This document shows, piece by piece, positions 24,901 to 34,684 of a DNA stretch of 64,000 bases; position 1 is the first letter of the stretch; each line of letters opens with the position of its first letter. Location of the stretch: NCBI GenBank assembly GCA_001939145.1, contig LSRX01000783.1, positions 1 through 64,000 of the forward strand, read 5' to 3'. The notes under the pieces are model-generated. The model made no database searches. It had not been told where the DNA came from and worked only from the letters and a program-made list of their open reading frames with translations. The position numbers and the translations under genes are program-made. The stretch comes from Symbiodinium microadriaticum (Eukaryota; Sar; Dinophyceae; Suessiales; Symbiodiniaceae).

Positions 24901-27900
24901 TTAATTTAGTGCATGTCCCGCAAGGCTCATTGCGAAAGTTATCCTAGGGCAAGTTTTTCGACAACCGTCGAAGGCTAAATCGTTTGCGTTCGACAGGCGT
25001 CGACAAGACTTCGGAGAGTTGCGGTAGTCACCCGGTAGTCTTTGCTCCCGTTGGCAAGGATAGCTCGGCCAAACTCGTGCAGTTCAATTGGCAAGAAAAT
25101 CTGTTCGCGGTCATCGATGCGAGCAACACCGGTGCATACGGTTTCCTGGCGGACCAAAGTCATAGCAACTATCCGGCAGTTTTCGAAGCCTAAGTTTTGC
25201 AGAATGCTCTTGGTCCCAGGCTTCAACAGCTTCGCACTAACTGCTCCGGACGTTTACTTGGGATCTAGCAGCGATTATCGAAGCTTCTACCGCAAGTGCC
25301 CGCAGGAGCCAGAGCTCACTCATTGCAACATCTGGGTTCTAGGTCTAGTGCTGCTACACATGCGAACCCGCAGGAGCTGTCGGTGACGCCCGCCCGGCAA
25401 AGCTTCCATGGGCACATTGAGCATGAACCATGTGCCCCTCACAGGACGTGCTAATGTTCGTATGACAGGACGACAGCGACAGTGACATCGAGCACCTCTG
25501 AAACGCCACCCCTGCGCAGCTTTTCAAAGTGTCGGCTTCGTCGCATGAGCTGTCCGACATGGCAGGTCGACCTCCGTGACAGCCACGGGAACATCTGCGA
25601 CAGAGACATCAACCTTCTTCGAGACGCCGCCCCTGCGAAGCTTTGGACAGAACTGCGGGCGGCTGTGTTGCGAGAGTGGGCAGATTGGTGCCAGTGCCAT
25701 GAGCTCTCAGACTTTGGCAGGTCAACCTCCGTGACAGCAACGGGAACATCTGCGACAGAGACATCAACCTTCTTCGAGACGCCGCCCCTGCGAAGCTTTG
25801 GACAGAACTGCGGGCGGCTGCGTTGCGAGAGTGGGCAGATTGGTGCCAGTGCCGTGAGCTCTCGGACTTTGGCAGGTCGACCTCTACAGGAACAAGGCAG
25901 GACCCAACGACGACAACATCGACGACAGCAACAGCTACTCACACCGCAAGAGCGGCAACCGTGACATCATCCACGACAACAGCTTCTGCAAACGCGGTTG
26001 AAACCAACGGCAGCCAGTGCAGCCAGGCGGCGGAACGTCTCTAGGAAGATCTGTAGAGTTTTGCTGGATCACCGGTCTGCTCACGATGCCCCAGTGCTTG
26101 TGCTGCCAGGGCAATCTAAGCTACACGCACTACCTCTTCGATGCTGAGGCTTGAGTCTCAAGAGGGACGTGTGACCTCCCGAGCGATCTCCCGCGGTCAT
26201 GCGTGTGTCTGATGCAAGGCAGACATCCCAAGACTTCTGGGTGCTGGGCCCTCTGGCTTGTTCACAGATGCGGTGTCCATGAACATCTTCTCCGAGGATG
26301 ATTCGGGGTTACCAAGATGGCCAGTGGCAGGGTGACCCGTTTTCAGTGTGGCAGTTGTAGCTCCTACCTTTGCTTTTTCATGCGCGGGGTGCTTGCGATG
26401 GTGTGTGGTATGGTCGTCGCGGGAGGACTCTGCTGCGGTGGTCCGCTGCTTGGCTGGAAGCATGATTTCGGCATATTTCGGCCTGCATCCCAACCGGTGC
26501 TATATGCAACCTGTTGTACCCAGCTGAACTGTGGGTGTTTAGTACAGGAAGGGGGATAGCGCCGCAGACTAACTTCACTGGCGTGGACCTCGCGCAGGCC
26601 AGGGTCCACAGCATTCGGCAGCCCGTCGGGGGCATCGTGAGAACTGTCGCTGGCAGGGTGGGCTCTTCAGCGGCTTCCGGGCCGGGTTCTTCGCCGCGGA
26701 TCTGGCGGTGCTCGTTCCCCGGGACTCCAGCCCGGCAGCCCAGTGACAGCAGAAGGGGGCTGTGCATTGCTGGAGCCGGCAGGCTGGGTGGCGGGCTTCA
26801 ATGTGTCCAACACGGAGAACACGATTTCTTTGAGCCCGGGCGGAGGGGTCTCTGTTCTCCCTCTCCGCTCCTCTCTGTTTCTCTATGGCAAGGTGCAAGT
26901 TCAAGTTCGGTGTGACCTTCGCTCTTGAGCCTCGCCTCTTGAAAGGAATCTTCTGAACCACTCTGCAGAGCTGACCAACTTCAGTGGTGGCTTCGCCGCA
27001 AAGGCTTGGGCCTTCTTGGTGCCTTTGCGGCAGAGCGGAGACGTGTCATCCCGTGTCATCCTTCCGCCTCTGAGGTGCCTGCGTACTTTGGTCGAATTCC
27101 ACGGCTACGAGCGGATGACCTGACATTCAGCGGAAGCTTCTTTGCCGAACAGAGCAGCGAGAACGGGAGCACGGCCCTTTGTGGTCATGTTCACTCTGGT
27201 TAATGACGGTTAATGTGTGACGAAGACATTGAGCTCCTTACATGGCCAAGTCCGGTGCAGGTGTGGACCTGACTGAAACTTCTCCGGATCTTCACGTTAC
27301 TTGGCGTTCTATGGCGAAAGCGGTCGTGCTGTGACGTGGTGAGCTGATGTCGGGTTGGTGAGCAGAGGTGTTCTCCAGCGGATTCTTTGTGGACGGTTAC
27401 GGCTTCTTGGTGCCACACTCCTCGAGGGATGGAAGCCCCTTGGGCAAGGTCGTGCCTGGGCTAATGGAGCCGAGCCCCGTGCCGAGCTCCGCAGAATGGG
27501 TTAAAGAGCACGGAGCCGCGGAAGGTGCGCTTCCATGTGGACACTTTGGAAGTGGAGCTCCTGGACCTGGCCAGCCTCAATGAGAGCCGTGGCCGCAGCG
27601 AGTTGTGTGGTGCTAACTGCTACCTTGCCGGCCCGTGGCTGTAGACAGAGCTGGTGCGTCCAGGAACTTGGCAGGATTCCATAGTGGTATCGAGCGAGGC
27701 GAGGCCTGTCCTTCCGCGGCTGTCGCAGTCGTAGCAGGAAGAGGATCAGGAGCAGTAGGAGCAGCAGGAGGAGGAGTAGGAGGAGCAGGGCATGAGCGTT
27801 CGTATCAGTGTTGTAGGTAGCGCTTGCATCAGAAAGAGCAGTCGCATTTGGTCGTCATCGGTTTAATGATGGAATGAGCACCGTGAGAGACTGAGCAGTG

Positions 27901-28635
27901 AACGGTAGTCTGAAATGGCCGAAGAATGTCGAAGAAGCATTCAGGCTTGCACCCGCATTGCAAGGAGTAGTACGTGCAGCGGCACAGGCAAAAGGCATTT
28001 AGGGTGTCATGGGCCGTGGCAGCAATCGTGAGAGCCGTCATTTTCCGCTGCATCGGCATCTGCAGGAGCATCCTGAAGATACGAATGTTGAAAGCTTGAA
28101 CATGCCTGCAATTTTTGTTCCCGAAGCACTCAGCATGCTGCCGGCCCCGCCCTGCTCTGGAGATTCCAACATCACCCATTCTTCCTGAGATGGCTTCGGA
28201 TACCTCGTCCCCGGGGTCTTCGGCTGGGCGGCTCGCTTCGAGCTCGCCGACTTCAGCCTCTTGGGCGATGTCAGAGGGGGAGGGCCAGGTTCGAAGGCGG
28301 TGAAGTCGGCGTTTTTTCTGGCCGTCGCGTTCAGAGAGGATCGTTGCCTTCACGCTCCTTTCAATGTGCGAGCCCTTCTCAATGCCACATTTTTCAGGTA
28401 CCTCGTCGGTGCAGATGCTGAATCTTACCTATGTCGGCGACTTTATGGGGGCTCATTTGGATACGCTGCTCGGCTTCGATCCGGGATGCCTTGTTGGCCT
28501 TGCGTGTTTCTACCGCCCCCCTCGGTTCCATGGTTCCAGGTTCGGTTCGACCGTCTACTTCATCACGCTCCAGGGCGAATTCGTCGCGGTAGATCTGCCG
28601 GATTTCTCTCTCAGCGACGTCTCGGACGGACAGGT
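11959..28635 (+). CDS. Giant mosaic gene (or cluster) of 'GFxDGxYGYLVP / GKVVRFDLATF / VxVLDLT' repeats
   Basis: At least forty short plus-strand frames over 16.7 kb carry parts of one repeat of about 45 residues. In order these are a G(G)F-x-DG-x-(Y/F)-x-Y-L-V-P segment, a short Gly/Asn/Ser-rich turn, a (G)KVVRFDLATFS segment and a VxVLDLT(S/A)xDADLKGF segment leading into the next unit. The frames are interrupted by introns of about 58-120 nt. Where junctions could be solved, splicing restores the consensus, so the locus looks like a real gene rather than debris, although many units are strongly diverged. The alternating pattern suggests beta strands and probably a secreted or cell-surface protein; function is unknown. 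Neither start nor stop was identified, and several genes in tandem cannot be excluded. Confidence 0.65.
13277..13920 (+). CDS. Repeat-protein exons, block B
   Basis: DYVYFAPRL (near 13289), STTLFRADVATMTQAL (near 13430-13490), SFSSGFADRDGAYVYLVP (13550-13620), AFKRVATSTFDATETAEL (13700-13765) and SFMGGFVAGEFVRLV (13857-13905) alternate in the order expected for successive half-repeats. GFADRDGAYVYLVP is a close match to the family signature. Confidence 0.55.
14128..15060 (+). CDS. Repeat-protein exons, block C
   Basis: YVIPGTFAHGVIYRVDI followed by GFSTVSRLYLTSVDP (14128-14232) contains the YLVP, KVVRFD and VxxLxLT parts in one frame. LRDFSGGFHSGEWGF (14325-14380), SSKVVRFKLATFSTQDV (14690-14745), SGGFIAGFQDCGMVLF (14852-14910) and DGRYGYLVGKTSVVLSF (14978-15035) follow in order. 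Confidence 0.6.
15590..16520 (+). CDS. Repeat-protein exons, block D
   Basis: THGGFTARTFVLVAK (15600-15650), VEVGDYAYVLAKDGKV (15760-15810), KVHVELATFSAVDVFDV (15898-15955) and SSFTSAFTDDKYVYFF (16460-16510) are successive segments of the repeat. Intervening sequence has stops in these frames and is taken as intron. Confidence 0.55.
16842..17030 (+). CDS. Repeat unit with a resolved GC-AG intron
   Basis: Exon 16842-16901 reads RGFVDGNYGYLLPSTNHAA. The next exon from 16965 reads IVLRFRLETFTFVDSLNLA. Removing 16902-16964 (63 nt, starts GCTCGG, ends CTCAG) joins them in frame as YLLPSTNHAA-IVLRFRLETF, the family spacing. No GT donor gives this result. The open frame also reads through the intron because its length is a multiple of three. 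Confidence 0.65.
17113..17835 (+). CDS. Repeat-protein exons, block F
   Basis: SPGGFIYEDQGYLLPGE (17115-17160), VFVRFNLANFNTNTRYF then IDFSELDAELKTLG (17293-17385), GTDAYLVPHEV (17598-17630) and VLRLNLDVLESSWPSS then VTIWDISGAGSGF (17741-17832). FSELDAELKTLG is close to the consensus linker TSTDADLKGF. Confidence 0.6.
18052..18300 (+). CDS. Repeat unit with a second resolved GC-AG intron
   Basis: GQGFSDGFTDGTFVYMLP ends at 18114. Intron 18115-18212 (98 nt) starts GCGCGG and ends TTCCAG. The exon from 18213 continues ANPYNDGGSSGQHLARF, then AFDDFGSAAESS. The splice keeps frame (split Ala codon) and gives VYMLPANPYNDGG, matching the YLVPYNNG turn of better-conserved family members. Confidence 0.68.
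18546..20270 (+). CDS. Repeat-protein exons, block H
   Basis: AGFAGTSSAYLVQKF then SKISKLDLQSATVTDTV (18546-18650), LGFCRWDGANFIFDR (18880-18925), QVYGFYAATSSHSDVL (19135-19185), GGFSDDTYIYLVPHQR (19744-19792) and GFAHGNYAYLVPGSGN then KLLLRINLLEW (20185-20262). The 19744 and 20185 units are strong matches. Confidence 0.6.
20547..21420 (+). CDS. Best-preserved repeat block, four introns resolved
   Basis: SFYGGFHDDTYGYLVS (20547-20600) and YGQVARFQLGDSFGD with IQVLDITA (20690-20755) lead into a fully solvable stretch. The exon ending 20876 (FRNGFSDG) joins 20937 by GT-AG to give TWGYLVPYQTSS then GKVVRFDL. Intron 21011-21068 (GC-AG, 58 nt) joins to ATFSTVEVLDVASSN. Intron 21126-21188 (GC-AG, 63 nt) joins to AFNDGFHDGTYG. 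Intron 21223-21318 (GT-AG, 96 nt) joins to YLVPGQNGIIARFSLGDF. Each join restores both frame and consensus, and together they yield almost two consecutive complete repeats. Two introns split the Gly codon just before the TWGYLVP / YLVP part. Confidence 0.8.
21485..22537 (+). CDS. Repeat-protein exons, block J
   Basis: VAGFQRGHSGYVAAR (21488-21530), SGNVFKFNLGQFSAV (21590-21635), VFSDGLYLYTLP (22323-22358) and VHRFDLATFQIYQKLDL then SSRNLD (22461-22530, directly after CAG). Between 21700 and 22200 the frames are weaker. Confidence 0.5.
22540..23425. other. Long intron or intergenic gap inside the repeat locus
   Basis: No repeat motif was seen. Contains short C- and G-runs (22601-22610, 22974-22982, 23229-23238). 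This is the longest break between recognisable repeat exons before 23.4 kb and could separate two genes. Confidence 0.4.
23433..23670 (+). CDS. Repeat unit with a third resolved GC-AG intron
   Basis: SAGLTDGAFG is interrupted after the first base of its last Gly codon (23465). Intron 23466-23582 (117 nt) starts GCCTCT and ends CTCGAG. The exon from 23583 gives YLIPGSGGSQVVRFDLAT, then LPQWATDAQ. The joined LTDGAFGYLIPGSGG matches the family exactly in spacing, and the intron splits the same Gly codon as at 21223. Confidence 0.7.
23848..25140 (+). CDS. Repeat-protein exons, block L
   Basis: DSSLTGFSGGFLVGSSLY then LVPQDW (23851-23925, after CAG), VTSLSLTSTDADLVN then RPGFVDT (24108-24170), GKIVKISLSSFSVDT (24328-24372), PKVIRYALGTMAF (24605-24645), HGAHDGTYGYLAS (24735-24780) and SAKLVQFNWQENLFAV (25060-25115). 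TSTDADL and FSGGF are diagnostic words of the family. Confidence 0.6.
25470..26044 (+). repeat. Tandem Thr-rich exon/intron array
   Basis: Two near-identical units start at 25566 and 25731 (165 bp apart), each directly after TTGGCAG-type or CATGGCAG acceptor-like sequence. Each encodes STSVTATGTSATET, then STFFETPPLRS. A diverged unit precedes them (VTSSTSETPPLRS, from about 25480) and a further start at 25876 leads into a longer Thr-rich frame, TTTTSTTATATHTA, ending at a stop at 26042-26044. Thr-rich linkers like this are common in secreted dinoflagellate proteins. Exon plus intron were duplicated together. Confidence 0.7.
26246..27040 (+). CDS. Repeat-protein exons, block M
   Basis: SGLFTDAVSMNIFSEDD (26250-26305), GGLFSGFRAGFFAADLAV then LVPRDSS (26657-26730) and AELTNFSGGFAAKAWAF then LVPLRQSGDVSSRV (26966-27060). 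The last two keep FSG(G)F...LVP in one frame. Confidence 0.55.
27370..27585 (+). CDS. Repeat unit with a resolved GT-AG intron
   Basis: VFSSGFFVDGYGFLVPHS then RDGSPLGK ends at 27448. Intron 27449-27524 (76 nt) starts GTCGTG and ends GGAAG. The exon from 27525 reads VRFHVDTLEVELLDLAS. The junction LGK-VRFHVD restores the GKVVRFDL segment in frame. Confidence 0.7.
27586..28110. other. Intron-like stretch with a GGA-rich run
   Basis: A purine-rich AGGAGCAGGAGGAGGAG run lies at 27735-27790. No repeat-protein motif was seen. Confidence 0.4.
28187..28635 (+). CDS. Last convincing exons of the first repeat block
   Basis: DGFGYLVPGVFGWAARFEL then ADFSLLGDVRG (28190-28275) holds YLVP and RFDLADFS in one frame without the usual intron. 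SVQMLNLTYVGDFMG (28405-28450) and STVYFITLQGEFVAVDL then PDFSLSDVS (28555-28625) follow. Beyond 28.64 kb no unit is convincing until 41.87 kb. Confidence 0.6.
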
Positions 28636-29025
28636 TCCGTCCCAGCCTCTTTTGACCCTTCATTTCTTCCCCAGCTGTTGAGCTCCCCTCTTGCAGTTGG
28701 AGACCGAGTACTCGGAGTACTATCCGTCTCTGCTGTACTATCCTTCTGCCATTGCCGGCTGGGGAAGGCCTGCACCGAAATTGAAGAAGCTCTGTCTCTG
28801 TGTGCTGTAATTCTTGTGCCAGGCATTCCTTCTTGTGGAGCCTGGGGCCAACGATGCTTTCCCTCGAGTGCGATAACGGGGACACTCGGATGCCCTGAAG
28901 CTTGCGAGAGGATGTGAGAGACATAGCAGACATAGCATGACATAGCGCAGCCTTGACCGGCCACAGGTTGCAGAGACAGGGACACCCAAGACGCCACTTG
29001 CTTGCATACTCGCAGACGCTGCGGA

Positions 29026-29061
29026 TACATATATATATATATATATATATGTATATGTATA

Positions 29062-29094
<33 letters not shown>
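29026..29094. repeat. (AT)n microsatellite
   Basis: About 70 bases of nearly pure AT with a few GT interruptions. Confidence 0.95.
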
Positions 29095-29099
<5 letters not shown>

Positions 29100-31970
29100 T
29101 ATATGGCGTTCGAGTGGGCACAGCGTCATGTTTGACAAGGCCCTTGCTTTCATGCCCCAAAGACAGCAGCTTGAAGGATAGTCACGTTCGTTATGTACGG
29201 CTATGACGATGCCAGCTGGAGAGAATATGCTTGGGCGTTGAGCATGATCGACGGATGCTGGGCTTGGCTTGGATTGGCTAGTTACACCTGCCGCGGCGTT
29301 TTGAGATGGATGTTTGTCTCTGAGGAAGATCGCCGGTGTCGATGCATGTGTCTCCTGGTCCCTTCGGCAGCTTGTTGGCCGCAGGGAGTTGTGCTCACTA
29401 CCCTGTCATTCTGGTTCCAGCTGGCTGTCGACCTTCACGTGTCCGTGTGATGTATGCTAGCTAGTAAAACAAGCATGTTCGCCGAGGCTGGGTGGGTGAG
29501 AACTTTCTTATTGAGCGTGAGAGCGGTCGTGGCCTTAGTGAGTTGAAGCGCATTTTGTCCGTGCCTGTTCTCCTCGGGGGTGTGGTATTTCAGACACTGA
29601 CCGACACTGGCCATCATCTTTCAATTCAATGCATGAGTGAAGAGTCTGTTTGACACTTCACCTTTCTTGCCAGGTGATGTGGTGCTCAACGTCACATGGC
29701 AGGAAGACATGGTTTCCCAGGAGTTCCAGGGCATTGCCGGTGAAACTTTGCACCTCGGACCTCCAAGTTGCATCCGTATGCATCTGAATAGTTTTCTACC
29801 TACAACGCGGGCATCATGAGATGAGCTTGCCGTCATCACGTTGTTTTCTTGGACGAGATGCAAGGTATCTGACAGTGACGCCAGGCTTCTGCGCATCGTT
29901 GCATGTGATTAACCAGACAGAAGCGGGCATGGCGAGAGCAGAGAACAGGAAAGCTGCTCTCCTCCCATCGGCCCGGGAGGCAACAGCTCTGGCGGCGACG
30001 GACGCTGGTGGGTGTCTTGGCCGCCTTGCCTGGTGCTGGACTCCGTGGCCGATAGGGGCCGAGAGCTGATGTAGACTGAAGTCGAGCGCGGCCGCTACTT
30101 CACCAGAAAGGATTGTTACAGGGGCTTCACACGTACCGGTTTCGGCATCCCTTGTTCAACCATGTTCAGCCCTTCCCTGGTAGCCAAATGCCTGCATAGC
30201 AAGGCGACGTTGGCTGCTTGTGAGTTGCTGCTATCAAATTGTGTTTATAAGAACGATTCACAAGAAACCAGCCTTTTAAACACAGAATTCACAAGAGTGC
30301 AGAGAGCGGCTGCGGGATGCCGTCCCAGCCTGAGGACATCATCGACGACCACGGCATCGCATATTCTTCGTGGCATCAGCTGCTCCTTGGTGGCAACGGG
30401 ATCTCAATCGCTTCGGAGTGGACTCAATTCAGCTGTTCAATTCAGAGTCCGGAGAAGCGAGGGACGGCACCCGAACATGGCTGGCCCAGGTATCCTACAA
30501 AGCAGCCATTCATGGCGGTAGGCCCGGTGGGGGGGGGATTTAGCACACAGCTTCCGGAAGTTAGGTCTGGTCGGATGTTTGATGAGGAGCGACGCTGAGA
30601 GCTGGAGGAGGCCATTCGGAGAGGGCGAAGTTCGAGGAGTTCTACGTGGAACCGACTGCCACATTGCCTCTCAGTTGAGATCAGCCTGCAGAGAGCGAAT
30701 GGTGTTTCGGTCTCCAGTAAGCCACTTGGTTCAGCCTGCCTGGACTTGAGGAGCCTGAGCGTGAGCCCAAGAGGCCCCCGCTTTGCAGCGCTCTCTTGGA
30801 TTTGGGCGTGTCCCAATGTGTCCCAGATCGGGGCTTTGCTGTTGCTTTTGCGTGGCAGTGGCAGCTCTGGCATTGCTCCCGCATGGCAGCTGCATGCCAT
30901 GATCCCCAGCAGGTGACACCAATGGAACGAACATAGCCTGGGCACCTTGGCTGTGGTGTCAGTGGGCATCGAACCTCTGGTTGAGACCATGTTCTGTCGA
31001 AGTTCTGGACGACCATCCTGGTCAGCTTTGTGGTGAGTAGGTTCGGACAGATGTCCTCGGTCCGGCGTCAAGCGTAGACGCAGCCGAGCACGACTGCGTG
31101 AACACAATGGCTGCTAAGGTGTTGTACGACGTGAACATGGATGCTATCATGCCATCCGGTGACGAGATCTGGGACACTCCGTTTTGTTTGTATGTTTTGC
31201 ACTTCGTGGATGCGCGTGAGGGTCAACTGCCTCTTGTGAGGCGGATGCTCTAACTCTTTTGCGCTAGGCGTGTGCAGGGTGAAGTCTAGGCACACTTTTC
31301 TTCATGAGCTGGATGATCCCAGGAGAAGTTTCCGCGGAACGCAATTTTCAGTCCTCGCCGCCTGCTTGCATTCTGTGCAAAGGCAGTCCCAATCCTTCAT
31401 CTCGTGAGCCGCTGGCCAGACTGTTGGAGTTTCGAGGCCCCTTCGTCGAAGAGACAGGTCCAGGCCGTGAGCCCGAAGTTTCAACCGAAGCTAACGGGAC
31501 GCTGAGGGGCTTGCTGCTGGGCAGGCACCACCTCGTCTGGGCCTCACTGAGCAGCTGCCAGACGAGATGGATCTGCCAAGACCTGTTGAAACTTAGACAG
31601 CTTAGATGCAAATACCGGTGCTTGAGTCTGGCTCGACAGGTCCTCGCAGACCGCAACTGTCACCTTGTCCTCTACAAGCCCTTCCTCTGCAGACAGACGA
31701 ATCGGGCTTTAAGATCAGACCACTAGCATGGCCTTGCGAGCACTGGGTCGAAGAGAGCCTAGCAGAGCTCACAGGAGCCAGCTCTTCGAAGTCATGGAGA
31801 GCCTGTAGCTCTTCAACTTAAGAAGATCAACTTAGCTTGCCTTTAGCCATCTGAGCCAAGGTTCCTCAACGTTGTGGCCTCATTTGTCGGATCTGCTCAC
31901 TGCAGCTGCAAGATTTGACTGTTTCTGCTGAGCCGAGCCGAGCCTGTACGTCAACGAGACACCCCGTGCC
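29100..31970. other. No recognised gene
   Basis: Open frames of 60-220 residues occur on both strands but none shows a known motif, and the longest minus-strand frame (30442-31107) has shadow-like composition. A frame at 29637-29819 (PGDVVLNVTWQEDM) is faintly protein-like. Confidence 0.35.
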
Positions 31971-31973
31971 AAG

Positions 31974-33185
31974 GTCAGCCACGAGAACCTCAGCAACTGC
32001 ATTCCCGCCGCAGCAAGTTAGGATGGACGGGGCCTAGTTGCCGAGGTTGGGCCCAGGGGGCTCTTTGCCGGGCCTTGAGACAGCTTCGGAAATGCCGACG
32101 TAACAGTATGGCAGCAGATCCTACGTGAACGGCTTTAGGCGACATCCACGACAACATCCTCAGCAACCGCATCCCCGTGGCAGTTAGCTGGGATGGACAG
32201 GTCTTAGTTGCGGGCTCTTTGCAGACTTTTGCCCAGTTTCGGAAATGCCAGCTGTATGGAAGTCAGCAGCAGAGGGTCTTACGTCAGCTGCTTTAGGTGA
32301 CATCCACGACAACAGCCTCAGCAACCGCATCCCGTCGCAGTTAGCTGGGATAGTTGCGGGGTCTTTGCACACTTTTGCCCAGTTTCGGAAATGCCAGCTG
32401 TATGGAAGTCAGCAGCAGAGGGTCTTATGTCAGCTGCTTTAGGTGACATCCACGATCACGACCTTGACCATCGCATCCTGACGCAGCTAATGAGGATGGA
32501 CAGGTCTTAGTTGTTGAGGTTGGGTCCTGCAGTGCTCTTTGCAGGACCTTTGGCCAGTTTCGGAAATTCGATTGTATGAAAGTCACCAGCAGGTCTTATG
32601 TCAATGCCTGTAGGTGACATCTACGACAACCGCCTCATCAACCGCATCCTTGCCGCAGCTAGATAGGATGGACAGGGCTTCGTTGCCGAGGTTGGGCCCG
32701 CGGGAAGAAGTTTTTGCCGGGCCTTGACACAGTTCGGAAATGCCGATGTAACAGTATGGAAGTCAGCAGCAGATCCTGTGTGAACGGCTTTAGGTGACAT
32801 CTACGACAACGGCCTCAGCAACCGCATCCCCACTGCAGCTAACGGGGATGGACAGGTCTTAGTTGCCAAGGTTGGGCCCCGCGGAGGCTCTTGAAAACAT
32901 CTAGACAATTGCGGGACATGCCGATGCTTAGAAGTCCCCAGCAGATCCAATGTGAACGTCACTAGGTGACATCCACGACCACGACCTCGACCTTCACAAC
33001 CGCATCCTGACGCATTCGATTAGGATTGACAGGTCTCAGCTTGGGCTTGGCTGCAGAGATCCGGGCATGCAGGGAACTTGCTGGGCCGATGTGCCGATGT
33101 GCGGTCAGCAGAACCATCAGAAGCAAGGCTACGTGAGTGACCACAGGTGACCAACACGACCAGCACTGTCACGACAGCCATGGGC
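31974..33185 (+). repeat. Eight-unit tandem array of Thr-rich mini-exons with their introns
   Basis: Units begin at 31974, 32139, 32297, 32443, 32614, 32794, 32966 and 33147, so lengths run 146-181 bp. From the second unit on, each begins directly after an acceptor-like TTTAG, GTAG, CTAG or ACAG with G(T/C)GACATC(C/T)ACGACAAC or a variant (33147: GTGACCAACACGACC). Read from that G in the best units, the peptide is VTSTTTASATAS. The rest of each unit is non-coding, with shared words such as GGATGGACAGGTCTTAG and TTTCGGAAATGCC. The array looks like serial duplication of an exon together with its intron, lengthening a Ser/Thr linker. Confidence 0.75.
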
Positions 33186-33261
33186 TTACTTTGGCAGGAA
33201 GCTGACTGAGCCTTGATGAGCCTTGCTGCCGGGTCTTGAAGTCTTCTGGCTCAGGCGACGA

Positions 33262-33430
33262 CATCAAGCACCACGACTTTTTCTTCCACGTCGACGTCCT
33301 CCACGTCGTCGTCCACAACCTCCTCATCCACGACATTGTCGTCCACGACGTTGTCGTCAACAACAGTGTCTTCCACTACATCATCATCCACGACGCTTTC
33401 GATCACAAGTACTACAACTTCCACAACTTT
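33262..33430 (+). CDS. Ser/Thr-rich linker exon
   Basis: The frame beginning SSTTTFSSTSTSST, with SSSTTLSSTTLSSTTV further on, encodes about fifty residues that are almost only Ser and Thr, ending TSTTTSTTLLRSC. It follows the eight-unit array and is probably the next exon of the same mucin-like stretch. Other frames give His/Val-rich artefacts. Confidence 0.6.
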
Positions 33431-33900
33431 GTTGCGCAGCTGTTACAGAGTGTTGTCTTAGAATTTCCTATTTCAATTTCAATATGCTAAGCTGCTGTGC
33501 TGTGCTTAGTGGCAACTAGTAGATAGCCAGGAAGAATGACTTCGCGCTGCCATCAACGGTGCGTGAGGACTCGCCCGAGGGCGCTGTCGTTGCGGTGCCT
33601 CATCTTGTTTGGGGCTGGGAGGATCCAACAGGCAACAACCCTCGATGTCTCAATTAATCTTTCAAGTTTCTGCCGCCCGTGCTGCGACCACGCAAGACCA
33701 AGAACATGAGTGCCCCGATTTTCCAAGTTCACGGCTTTCCCAGACCGAAAACAACATGGGTTGTTGAATTCAGTAGTGACTTGCAGGCTGAGGGGCTCGT
33801 TTTCTTGAGCAACGGTTTCCGAAGAAGTGCCTTTTCTCGTCTAAGAGAGCAGGTGAGGAAAAACGGGGACCTTGGTTTGTTTCCGTCAAAAGGGTGCTTT
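33431..33900. other. No recognised gene
   Basis: No motif seen; the plus-strand open frame (33679 onwards) becomes interesting only from 33.9 kb. Confidence 0.35.
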
Positions 33901-34105
33901 TTATTGGGTGGTTTCATCCGAGGCTGCGTTGGAGTCCGTGTTGCTCGCCACGAAGTCCTCGGAAGGGTCTGTCACATCGTCGACGCCAAGTGGGAACGTG
34001 ACTCGGCTTTGCGCTGGGACCGCTGGGAGATCAGACCTTTTTCGACATCACAAAGCAAGGTGACTGTGGTCAAGCTGAGTGGTTCTGCAGCTAACTCCAG
34101 CACGC
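33901..34105 (+). CDS. Possible diverged repeat-protein exons
   Basis: One plus-strand frame contains LLGGFIRGCVGVRVARHE, then VLGRVCHIV, and later PFSTSQSKVTVVKLSGS. The order GGF..G.....HE..GRV and FS...VTVVKL resembles the large repeat family, but the key YLVP and RFDLA words are missing. Confidence 0.3.
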
Positions 34106-34684
34106 CAGACCAGAACCGCATGGCGGCTTGGCATGGCTGTAATCGTGTCAAGAGTCTACCTGGCTGCAAGCCGTAGCCGAATGTTTCCTTCACTGTGAAG
34201 GTGCTGCAAATCAACAACGGCAACGCCGGAGCTGCTGGCACGGGCAACGACGGGTCATTGTCTACAGTGGCTGTGCCCTGCTGATGATATATTTCCTCGA
34301 CAGCACCGCGTTCAGTTTGAGTTGGCACTAAGTGTTCCCTCAGCTCCATATTGAACTGAAGCCTCATTGACTCATCGCAGCAGCTTTGCAGTCCCAGTGC
34401 TGTGAGCATCTCTGAGGTTTCCGTGCCCTTGGCGGTAGCAGCCTGGCTGGGAAGTGGTTCGGGCTTGGAGTGTCGGGAAACCCTGCGAGAAACGAGTTGG
34501 GGCGGTCCTCTGAAAGCCTAGGGCTTCGGACGGCTTTGCTCCAAGCTACTTGTAAGTAGTTTGAGATGCTGCCGTGATGCCTGCTTCTGCCCAGTTCTTC
34601 CCTCCGCGTAAGTCGCTTGAGCTACTATAGTCTATAGGCAATATCGGTAAGAAGTAAAGATGCACAACACATCCCTGAGCCTAG
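34106..34684. other. No recognised gene
   Basis: Nothing recognised on either strand. Confidence 0.35.
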
